From contig NZ_CP047050.1 in assembly GCF_009799805.1 (NCBI RefSeq), positions 2,246,001-2,310,000 on the forward strand: a DNA stretch of 64,000 nucleotides, written 5' to 3'. The position numbers and the translations under genes are program-made. The notes below the pieces were generated by a model, which was not told where the DNA came from, searched no databases, and worked only from the letters and a program-made list of their open reading frames with translations. The first letter of the stretch is position 1; every line of letters starts with the position of its first letter. Source of the DNA: Myroides phaeus. Its GTDB lineage: Bacteria; Bacteroidota; Bacteroidia; Flavobacteriales; Flavobacteriaceae. Below are positions 42,560-50,845 of this stretch, one piece after another.

Positions 42560-44488
42560 ATGAATATAGTAACATTTGAAGAGGTTTTTAGAGAGAGAGT
42601 ATTCCGTATTCCCGATTACCAACGTGGGTATTCGTGGACTAAGAAGGAGTTAGAGGAGTTGTGGAACGACCTTTCTAACACCCATCAATTGAGAAACGCT
42701 TTTCACTTTACTGGTATTCTGACATTAACCGATTTTACTGCAAACGACAAAGAGAGTATTCGCAAAGAGGGATTTACTTTGAGAGGCGACAAGTTGTATG
42801 TAAACAACAAGGCGTATGATGGAGTAAATCTTGTTGATGGACAACAGCGTTTAACGACTTTGTTGATTCTCTTGTCTGAGTTAGCAGTTGTCTTAGAAGA
42901 TGGCCCAATGAAACAAGCGTTAATTGGTACTTATTTCAAAGTGCGTGAAAACAATAGTAACCGATATATTTTCGGATACCACGTTGACGTACCCTCACAC
43001 AACTATTTGATTCGTGAAATCTTCAATGATGAGGCCTATATGCGTGAGGAAACAGAAACGCTGTACACGCACAACCTAACCCTTGCTAAGACGTATTTTG
43101 CTCAGAAAGTAGCAAATTTCCCACAACAAGAAATTGTGCTGTGGATAGAGAAAATAACCAAGCATTTATTGTTTTCAATTCTAAATTTAAGCGAGTCTAA
43201 AGAGCGTCCATTAGACGTGTCGATGGTCTTTGAAACGTTGAACTTTAGAGGAAAACAATTGTCGAGTTTAGAGCGATTAAAAAACCGTGTGTTGTACATT
43301 GTGTCTAAACAATTGACTACCAAAGGTACGATTGACAGAAGTAGAAAAAAAGTAAACCAATCGTGGCTGGAGGTCTATAAATGGTTGGGAAGAAACCCTG
43401 AGCAAGCAATGGATGATGACGCATTCTTAAAGGCGTTTTGGTTGTTGTACTTCTCTCGTACTTCTATGGTATCTACCGATTTTAAATCGTACCAGAAACA
43501 CCTATTTACCCAAGACTTCCATTTAGAGAAGGAGTTAGGCGATACGAATTACGCCGAATACAGTGAGCTTACCGAATGGTTAGAAAGTATGCGAAAGGCA
43601 GTAGTACTGTGGTATTTTATCAATAATCCGTTTGCCGTAGATGGTGATGAGGATTTCAAGTACATTGTCAGTGAAAAGATTCAACGTAGCATACAACGAT
43701 TAAACAATTTTCCGCGTGGATATGGTAAGTATATGTTGAATCTGGTATTAGCAATTTTAATGCACGATTTACCAGAAAAAGAGAAGGCTACAGAAATAGA
43801 AATAGCTCAGAAAATAGCTACGATTGAGAGGTTGTTATTTGCCATTGAGCGTCACAATATTATGTGTTTTTTGTTACAAGGAAACAACTCCAACCTAAAC
43901 CAAGAAGACGTGTTTAGAGATGTGAACAACTACTATCTACGAGGACGTGCACACGACAATACCTATCTTTTAGAGACATTGATGGAGTCGCGTGTAGAAC
44001 ACTTTAAGTGGCGTGAAGTTAGCAAGCACATTCAAAAAGGAGAAGGCTTTAAAAGCTGGACAGGCTTAGAGTATTTTTTAAAATCGTTGGAAGAGTATAA
44101 AGGAACGCTGTTGAGCAGTGGAGAGCCGCGTATTAACCTGGTTTATCCGTCTGAAGATTACTATATGGAGCGAAGTACGTATAAAGATATCAATAGTCAA
44201 CAGAAATTAAACAGAAATAAGTACACTTACTCAGTGGGGAATATGTTCTTATCGTACAACAAGCAAGAAGCGAATACTTTTGTAAATGTTCAAAATAAAG
44301 TGCGCAATGCCATAAAACACGAGTACCGATTGACAAGTTCGGAGTTAGACTTGCTGAATTATCAGGAGTGGACCAAGGCAACGATAGAAGATAGAGGGCG
44401 TCAGATGTTTATGGATTTTATTGCTTATTGGGAGTTGCCAGCAATTTTAGATACCGAGATGAATAAGTTGTTGTTGAATGAGGTTTAG
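42560..44488 (+). CDS. DUF262-domain protein, GmrSD-like, with degenerate nuclease half
   Basis: 642 residues, the usual length of single-chain GmrSD-type proteins. The N-terminal DUF262 (ParB-like) domain has FRIPDYQRGYSW (15-26) and the catalytic LVDGQQRLTTLLIL (DGQQR, 93-97). In GmrSD this domain hydrolyses nucleotide triphosphates. The C-terminal region shows the rest of a DUF1524 domain (YSVGNMFLSYNK, then WTKATIEDRGRQMF). The expected His-containing EHI-P motif reads RINLVYPSEDYY and lacks the catalytic His. DUF262/DUF1524 proteins restrict modified phage DNA. This one may be inactive as a nuclease or use another site. No restriction partner gene is adjacent. Confidence 0.85.
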   Translation: MNIVTFEEVFRERVFRIPDYQRGYSWTKKELEELWNDLSNTHQLRNAFHFTGILTLTDFTANDKESIRKEGFTLRGDKLYVNNKAYDGVNLVDGQQRLTTLLILLSELAVVLEDGPMKQALIGTYFKVRENNSNRYIFGYHVDVPSHNYLIREIFNDEAYMREETETLYTHNLTLAKTYFAQKVANFPQQEIVLWIEKITKHLLFSILNLSESKERPLDVSMVFETLNFRGKQLSSLERLKNRVLYIVSKQLTTKGTIDRSRKKVNQSWLEVYKWLGRNPEQAMDDDAFLKAFWLLYFSRTSMVSTDFKSYQKHLFTQDFHLEKELGDTNYAEYSELTEWLESMRKAVVLWYFINNPFAVDGDEDFKYIVSEKIQRSIQRLNNFPRGYGKYMLNLVLAILMHDLPEKEKATEIEIAQKIATIERLLFAIERHNIMCFLLQGNNSNLNQEDVFRDVNNYYLRGRAHDNTYLLETLMESRVEHFKWREVSKHIQKGEGFKSWTGLEYFLKSLEEYKGTLLSSGEPRINLVYPSEDYYMERSTYKDINSQQKLNRNKYTYSVGNMFLSYNKQEANTFVNVQNKVRNAIKHEYRLTSSELDLLNYQEWTKATIEDRGRQMFMDFIAYWELPAILDTEMNKLLLNEV

Positions 44489-44655
44489 TTTGTTAGAAAT
44501 TACGGTTATATGTTGTTTGTTTAAAACAAATAGGTTACAGTAAAGACATATTGGTTTACTTAACAAAATATAAGCATAATCTATTGTTAATAATGAGGTA
44601 ATCTGTTGAGAGTAGTTTTGAGGTAGTTTATAATATTAATCAAAACTATAACAGC

Positions 44656-47600
44656 ATGAGAAAAAAATTACGAGTGATTACAATGGCTTGTACCTTACTC
44701 TTTGGAGTACAAGTACTATCGCAAACTACTCAAGCATCTATTCAAGGAATTGTTATCGAAAACAATGCCGTTCAAATAGGTACTGAAGTACTTATTAGGA
44801 ATACTTCTACTGGTTTTACAACAAGAACCAAAACAAATAACAGTGGGGAGTTTGTGTTTAAAGAAATTCCATTAGGTGGGCCATATATAATAGTGGTGAG
44901 TGATTCTGATAAAAATGAATTTAAAAAATCTGGTTATTATGTAAATCAAGGTGATAATATATTTGTTGATTTATTTTTAGGATTAGAAGAAAACAAATTA
45001 GAAGAGATCTTGATTAATGGGGTTAGTTTAAAAAACAGAAAAGAAACCTTAGGAGCATCAACAGCTTTTTCTGCAAGTACTATTAAAAACTTACCTATTA
45101 ATGGACGTAACTTTTCTAATTTAACTGATTTATCACCTTTGTCTAATGGTGCCTCTATAGGAGGTCAGTTAGGATCTTCTATTGATTTTACAATAGATGG
45201 TACAACAGCAAAAAATCCAACTTCAGGAGGTTCAACTACAAGTAGAAGTGGAGCACCTTATTCTATATCGATGGAGGCAGTTCGTGAGTTTCAGGTCGTA
45301 ACAAATCAATATGATGTTACCTTGGGACGCAGTGGAGGAGGAACAGTAAGTGCAGTAACAAAATCTGGTACCAACGAAATGGCAGGATCAATGTTTTCTT
45401 ACATGCGTTCAGATTGGTTATCAAGTCCTTATGATGTTAATGGTAATAAGAGAGGAGATGCGGATTATGCTACTTATCAGTACGGAGTTTCTTTAGGAGG
45501 ACCAATTATTAAAGATAAACTTCACTATTTTATTGCTTGGGATCATCAATTAGATGCGCGTTCGTTATTCATTGCGGATATCAGAGGACCTCAGGATGAA
45601 GAACGATATGGTGTTACCAGAGAAACATTGGACAATTTTGTAAATATAGCAAGAAGTAAATATGGAGTTTCAAATAAGCCTCAGTATGGAGCTTTTAATA
45701 AGCGAAGAAACTCAGATGCTGCCTTTTTACGCTTGGATTGGCAAATAAATGAGAATAATTTATTGACGATTAGAAACAATTTTACAAGTGATAGGAATCC
45801 GCTTGGACTTGCAGATAATACGCAAATTAATTTATATGAATCATATGCAAATGATAAAAGTTTAGACAATAGCTTATTGGCAACTTTGCGAACAAATATT
45901 AATCCTAAACTAACGAATGAATTAAAACTACAATATTTGTATACTTTTCAAGATAGTTACCCTGGAGACGATTTACCAAGCTGGAATATTCCTCGAGCAA
46001 TAGTAGAAAATGTAACGTCTAACATAGGCAATGGTGTGCGTTCTGCTAATATTCAAATAGGAGGTCATAGGTTTGCACAAGAGAAGTTTACCAATAATGT
46101 TTTTCAATTAGTAAATAACTTGTATTATACGACGGATAAAATTAATTACACTTTTGGGGTTGACTTAATGCAAACTAATGCAAAGTCTATTTATGGTAGT
46201 GAGGTTAATGGACGTTTTCACTTTAATACAGATCCGAGTATTGAAGCTACATCAATAGATAATTTTACCAATTTACGGCCATATCGTTTTTATAGAGAAG
46301 TTCCTTTAGTGGATGATTTGGCTGTAAGGGGTAATATTTTTAATATTGGACTTTATGGTCAGATGCAAACTTATCTTGCAGCAGGTTTAGATATTACTGT
46401 TGGTTTGCGAATGGACTATGCGAGTTATCCAAAGGCTAAGTTTAATCAAACAGTATATGATGAATTAGGATTAAAAACGGATAATAGTTTTAATTCTTTA
46501 ATTATACAACCACGTGTTCAGTTTAATTGGAATATCAATGAAGCTAATACAGATATTGTAAGACTTGGTGGAGGAATTTTTGGTTCTGATATTAATAATT
46601 ATGTACTGATTAATAATTTGACTTTTGATGGAAGTAAGTTGGCTACTGTTGATGTTATGGGTGATGCATTGCCTATAGTTAATTTCAACGACTACAGAAG
46701 GGATAAGAATAGTATTCCTGTACTTCCAGAGCACCAATTGAGTACTATTAATTTTACAGGAAAGAATGCGAAAGTACCAGTGGTTTATAAAGCTAATATA
46801 TCTTATACGCACTTTTTCAGTAATAAGTTTAGAGTAGGAGTAACAGGTTATATGAACTTAGGACGAAATAACTATTTCTACAAGGATAGAAATATGGTAG
46901 ATACACCCTATTTTACTTTGAAAAATGAAGGAAATAGAGGAGTGTATGTGCCAAGTACTTCTATTTTAGCAAATGGAGCATCTGATTGGAAGGCAGGTCG
47001 TAAAACAGATAAGTTAGGAAGAGTTTTGGAATTAGTGAGTGAAGGTAAGGTTAACAACTATGCTTTAGTTTTTGATTCAAGTTTTAATTATTACAAAGAT
47101 GGAGAAATATCTGTAAGCTATACTTGGAACTCAACAAAAGACAATACTTCTTATAATGGAAATGTGGCTAACTCTGCTACTTTAGGACTTCCTGTAGTTG
47201 ATGATCCAAGAGACTTGAATAGAATGTCTTATTCAAATAATCAATTTAGACACAAAGTAGTTGTCTATGGAAATGTCCCAAGTTTCTATGGTGTAAATGT
47301 AGGAGTTAGATTTTCGGGTATTGGAGGAACAAGATATAGCTTATTATCTGGGGGAAATACGAATGGAGATTTTGTGAGTGTTTCTAATGACTTAGCATAT
47401 GTGTTTGATATTAATAGTGCAGATACTCCTGAATATATCAAAAATGGTTTACAAGCAATTTTAGATAATCCCAATGTAAGCAATAGTTTAAAAAGATATA
47501 TTAAAAGTAGTTATGGTTCTGTAGCTGACAGAAATGGTGGGGAAAATGGGTTTTATGGTGTTTTTGATTTAAGAGTATCAAAAGCGTTTAAAATTAAAGG

Positions 47601-47856
47601 TAAGCATAAATTTGAGTTATCTGCTGATATCTTTAATGTTGCGAATTTATTAAATAAGGATTGGGGAATAAATAAGTCTATGAGAACACAGTCTTTATAT
47701 GCATTAGGAAATCCAAAAACGGATACACAGGCTGCACTACCTGGTTTTGATAGTGCTTTAGAACAGTTCAATTACAGAGTAAATACAAAGGGGACGCCTG
47801 TCAAGTCAGGTAATCCATATCAAATACAAGTAGGGTTAAAGTATACTTTTAATTAA
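44656..47856 (+). CDS. Oar-type TonB-dependent outer-membrane receptor
   Basis: 1066 residues, a normal length. A signal peptide (1-22) precedes a carboxypeptidase-regulatory-like domain (about 27-110; ASIQGIVIENNAV and NNSGEFVFKEIPLGG). A plug domain follows, with NLPINGRNFSNLTDLSPLSN and VTNQYDVTLGRSGGGTVSAV. The remaining ~800 residues are barrel strands (YQYGVSLGGPIIKDKLHYF), ending in QVGLKYTFN with an aromatic near the C-terminus. The extended LPINGRN-type motif is typical of the Oar/OmpA-related group, which takes up or secretes large substrates. No SusD gene or sigma/anti-sigma pair is adjacent, so the substrate is unknown. Confidence 0.92.
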   Translation: MRKKLRVITMACTLLFGVQVLSQTTQASIQGIVIENNAVQIGTEVLIRNTSTGFTTRTKTNNSGEFVFKEIPLGGPYIIVVSDSDKNEFKKSGYYVNQGDNIFVDLFLGLEENKLEEILINGVSLKNRKETLGASTAFSASTIKNLPINGRNFSNLTDLSPLSNGASIGGQLGSSIDFTIDGTTAKNPTSGGSTTSRSGAPYSISMEAVREFQVVTNQYDVTLGRSGGGTVSAVTKSGTNEMAGSMFSYMRSDWLSSPYDVNGNKRGDADYATYQYGVSLGGPIIKDKLHYFIAWDHQLDARSLFIADIRGPQDEERYGVTRETLDNFVNIARSKYGVSNKPQYGAFNKRRNSDAAFLRLDWQINENNLLTIRNNFTSDRNPLGLADNTQINLYESYANDKSLDNSLLATLRTNINPKLTNELKLQYLYTFQDSYPGDDLPSWNIPRAIVENVTSNIGNGVRSANIQIGGHRFAQEKFTNNVFQLVNNLYYTTDKINYTFGVDLMQTNAKSIYGSEVNGRFHFNTDPSIEATSIDNFTNLRPYRFYREVPLVDDLAVRGNIFNIGLYGQMQTYLAAGLDITVGLRMDYASYPKAKFNQTVYDELGLKTDNSFNSLIIQPRVQFNWNINEANTDIVRLGGGIFGSDINNYVLINNLTFDGSKLATVDVMGDALPIVNFNDYRRDKNSIPVLPEHQLSTINFTGKNAKVPVVYKANISYTHFFSNKFRVGVTGYMNLGRNNYFYKDRNMVDTPYFTLKNEGNRGVYVPSTSILANGASDWKAGRKTDKLGRVLELVSEGKVNNYALVFDSSFNYYKDGEISVSYTWNSTKDNTSYNGNVANSATLGLPVVDDPRDLNRMSYSNNQFRHKVVVYGNVPSFYGVNVGVRFSGIGGTRYSLLSGGNTNGDFVSVSNDLAYVFDINSADTPEYIKNGLQAILDNPNVSNSLKRYIKSSYGSVADRNGGENGFYGVFDLRVSKAFKIKGKHKFELSADIFNVANLLNKDWGINKSMRTQSLYALGNPKTDTQAALPGFDSALEQFNYRVNTKGTPVKSGNPYQIQVGLKYTFN

Positions 47857-47870
47857 AAATAAAAACAAAA

Positions 47871-47910
47871 AGCAAAGAGGATGAACTTTTAAGACATCCT
47901 CTTTTGTTTT
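47871..47910 (+). terminator. Terminator of the TonB-dependent receptor gene
   Basis: CAAAGAGGATG pairs with CATCCTCTTTTG across AACTTTTAAGA. Confidence 0.85.
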
Positions 47911-47972
47911 CAAATACCTCCTTTTAAAAGGGCGTATTTTGGTAAAACTATATAAGCTTGTTTAAGAAAGAA

Positions 47973-49640
47973 TTAAACAAAATCTAAGATAGCTTCAATA
48001 TTTTCGTGTTGATAAAACTCTAAGTTATTTAGAATATAGTAATCTCCATTTGGTACAAGTTCTCTATAATAACCATAAATATCAAAATCATAGTTATCTT
48101 TAGCAATAGGATGGCTAAAATCTTCCCCAAAATAAATGAATTGGAAAGAGGGTGAATACGCATCAAAGTCTATATAACCATATTTGACACCATAAGCAAA
48201 GGCAAGATGCGTATAAATATCTATCCAATAGTTATGAAAATCGTCTGATTCGGGGTCTAAGAAATCTCTATTTTTATAATCATCAATATAACTCGGAACT
48301 TTACCTTGTAACTTACATACAATTTCGATTAATTGTTCCTCTGTATACTTGCCAATAGGGTCAAAGGTCGCATCAACATATCCATTTTCAAATTCAAGTT
48401 CAAGGTTTTCGGCTAATTCAACCACTTTGTTTACTCTTTTTAATGGAGCTAACCAATGTTGCGGAATTGTTTGATAACCATAAATAATAGCTGCTAAACC
48501 ACCCGTTACAGCAGCATTTGTATCCGTGTCATTTCCATAAGAAATAGCCTTTATAACAGCATCTTCATACGAAGAAGTAGTTAATAAACAATAGATAGCA
48601 ATTTCCAATGTACCTAATACATATCCTTTAGCATTAAATGTAGAAGCATCCGCTTGTGTGATGTCTCCTTTAAACAAATTAGCATAAAGCTCATCGTTTA
48701 AAATATGAGGAGGAAGTGTTTTTAGCAATTGATTCCAAGCAACAGTAACATCCTTTCGATCATTTAAAAGTGAAGCAAACCACAAGTAGATAAAACAACA
48801 ATCTACCGATATTTTATGAGCGTGAGTAAGACCACTAAACTCAGAAACAAGTTGGTATTTATCTTTATCTTTTGTCTGTCTAAAAGGAAATAATAAAGGA
48901 AGAATACGCATAAGCGAACCATTGCCATTATCTTTTTCAGAAGCCATTCCACACGTAGTAGGATCATTGCTTAGAGAGAAATTATGAATAGCAGCAGAAC
49001 AAGTATTTCCAATATCAAATGTTTCTCCATCTGCAGTCCAATATCCCGAATCGGCCCACATTGTAAACAACTGCATCAAATCTTTTAAATCAGTCTTTCC
49101 TTTCGCTAAATATTCAGCCAAACAAAAAGTCATAGACGAATCATCTGTAAACGTACCCACAGGTTTATGCCAGGCACCAAATGCTGTTAATCTATCAGGA
49201 TCACTCGCGTAATTTGAACGAACTTCATTCAAGTCGATTGAGGTCGGTTTAAAGAACTCAACAGGAGCACCCATTGCATCAGCAACAGCAACACCTAACA
49301 AGATATCCTTACCTAAATGTGATAACTTTAAGTCTTTAGGTGCCTTTTCAGATGTCTTTAAGTGATATGGACACAAGTGTAAATATCCGACAAGAATAGA
49401 GTCACAAGAAATCTGGTATTTATCAATAATATCAGGAATATTTTCTGCCCCTACACTTCCCATACGTGTGTATTGTACTTTATTTCCATTAGGCATTGTT
49501 AATGCATTTAAGTATAGACGATTATGAGCTACAGAAGCGGTAGGAATTGGGTTTGTAACATCCCATCCAAACTCTCCAATTCCTTCTGGAATACTATCTT
49601 GATTAGTTGGGTTCTTGCTTAAAATAGGTTTCGTTGCCAT
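47973..49640 (-). CDS. ADP-ribosylglycohydrolase (DraG/ARH family) with N- and C-terminal extensions
   Basis: 555 residues against ~300 for a bare ARH domain. The central domain (about 110-420) has all metal-binding motifs: AVADAMGAP (Asp121), GTFTDDSSM (Asp166-Asp167), NGNGSLMRILPL and YGNDTDTNAAVTGG (DTDT). It removes ADP-ribose from modified protein or nucleic acid. The ~105-residue N-terminal region (PIPTASVAHNRLYLNALTMP, then VGYLHLCPYHLKTS) and ~130-residue C-terminal region are unfamiliar. It lies 224 bases downstream of the tubulin/vWA operon on the same strand, but a hairpin (49801-49839) separates them. It could reverse an ADP-ribosylating toxin or regulate a target. Confidence 0.88.
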   Translation of the reverse strand: MATKPILSKNPTNQDSIPEGIGEFGWDVTNPIPTASVAHNRLYLNALTMPNGNKVQYTRMGSVGAENIPDIIDKYQISCDSILVGYLHLCPYHLKTSEKAPKDLKLSHLGKDILLGVAVADAMGAPVEFFKPTSIDLNEVRSNYASDPDRLTAFGAWHKPVGTFTDDSSMTFCLAEYLAKGKTDLKDLMQLFTMWADSGYWTADGETFDIGNTCSAAIHNFSLSNDPTTCGMASEKDNGNGSLMRILPLLFPFRQTKDKDKYQLVSEFSGLTHAHKISVDCCFIYLWFASLLNDRKDVTVAWNQLLKTLPPHILNDELYANLFKGDITQADASTFNAKGYVLGTLEIAIYCLLTTSSYEDAVIKAISYGNDTDTNAAVTGGLAAIIYGYQTIPQHWLAPLKRVNKVVELAENLELEFENGYVDATFDPIGKYTEEQLIEIVCKLQGKVPSYIDDYKNRDFLDPESDDFHNYWIDIYTHLAFAYGVKYGYIDFDAYSPSFQFIYFGEDFSHPIAKDNYDFDIYGYYRELVPNGDYYILNNLEFYQHENIEAILDFV

Positions 49641-49800
49641 AATATTAGAATTTAAAATGAATGATTGTATTTTTTGTTGTAGTCAGCTCTATGTATTTAA
49701 AGAATAAATCACTGCCTATTGAACACTACAAAGTAAAGGGGAGTGTAGGAAGTTTAATTTCCTATTTGTGAGTTTTGTTGGTTTGGAGAATTTATATAGA

Positions 49801-49839
49801 AATAATGCCCTAAAAGTTAAATACTTTTAGGGCATTATT
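49801..49839 (-). terminator. Perfect 17-bp hairpin after the vWA gene
   Basis: Bases 49801-49817 pair with 49823-49839 around TAAAT (core CCCTAAAAGT). It lies 26 bases past the stop of the vWA gene and probably ends the four-gene operon, although the T run is weak. Confidence 0.75.
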
Positions 49840-49864
49840 GAATTTATTAGAATGAAATGATTCA

Positions 49865-50845
49865 TTAAAGTTCATTGAAATAGAATACCTTCTCTTTCTT
49901 ATTTATAATTTTACAATTGATATCTTTATTGATAAGCTTAATATGTTTGTATTTAGAGTCATCAAAAATAATAGTAATTGGTAGAATAGAAGACTCTGAT
50001 AAAGAAGCTTTAACCTCCTCTAACGATTTTTTCAAACGTAGTTTTATAGCAGTAGGAGTTTGCTCTAATGTAATAGACGAATTTACGATTTCAAATAGAT
50101 CACTATTCAACTGTAAGCCTATTTTAATATCATTATACTTTTCAGGTAAATTTTGTTTATTGATATTAAGTGTGAATTCAAGCTTCTCATCAATATTGAT
50201 AATAGGGGAAGTGTTATTTACAAATAGCGTATAGAACTCAATACCATGAATAAACTCCACTTTATCAGTTGCCTCAACAAGTGAACGCATTTTATTGTCA
50301 ATAGCTTGTGAAGTAAGTTCAACTAAAAACATATAGGCATCCTTTTCAGCAGAGAATGAAGCCCATTTAGGAATTTCATTATACAATTTAGAAATAGGAG
50401 GATTGGGAACACTATGCCTACCATCAGTTAATAGATATACAATATTAATTTTAGAAGGGTTTACGTGTTTTTTAGCTTCAACCCAGGCATTATAGATATT
50501 GGTATTTTGACCAGGTACAGATTTAACAGTGATTTTTTTTAGTTGTTCTACTAAACGTTCTTTACCAACAGAGTTAGCAGATTCTTTCCACGTACTAATA
50601 ATTTGGTCTTGCCAAGTCACAAGAACAATTTCAGCAGAAGGATCATCTATATTTTCAATTGCTTTAATTAATTGAGTTCTTACTTGATCGAAAATATTGA
50701 TTGATCCAGGCTCACCAATTCCCCACATTGATTTGGTGATATCAAGCTCAAATATGTATTTTTTTTCTTTCAAACTATGCTGTGAAAACATAGGAAAGCT
50801 TAAAAAGAGAAAACATATTAATATTAAAAATGTTTTGAATTTCAT
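49865..50845 (-). CDS. Exported von Willebrand A domain protein
   Basis: 326 residues. Residues 1-21 (ending FPMFSQ) form a signal peptide, so the protein works outside the cytoplasm. The vWA domain (about 30-200) has a metal-ion-dependent adhesion site, here variant: DITKS (Asp35, Ser39), Thr115 in QNTNIYNAW and Asp141 in LLTDGRHS. The last ~110 residues are beta-rich and Ig-like in pattern (EFTLNINKQNLPEKYNDIKI). The start overlaps the coiled-coil gene upstream by 4 bases, so translation is coupled. vWA domains bind proteins through the metal site; the partner is probably another product of this operon. Confidence 0.88.
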   Translation of the reverse strand: MKFKTFLILICFLFLSFPMFSQHSLKEKKYIFELDITKSMWGIGEPGSINIFDQVRTQLIKAIENIDDPSAEIVLVTWQDQIISTWKESANSVGKERLVEQLKKITVKSVPGQNTNIYNAWVEAKKHVNPSKINIVYLLTDGRHSVPNPPISKLYNEIPKWASFSAEKDAYMFLVELTSQAIDNKMRSLVEATDKVEFIHGIEFYTLFVNNTSPIINIDEKLEFTLNINKQNLPEKYNDIKIGLQLNSDLFEIVNSSITLEQTPTAIKLRLKKSLEEVKASLSESSILPITIIFDDSKYKHIKLINKDINCKIINKKEKVFYFNEL

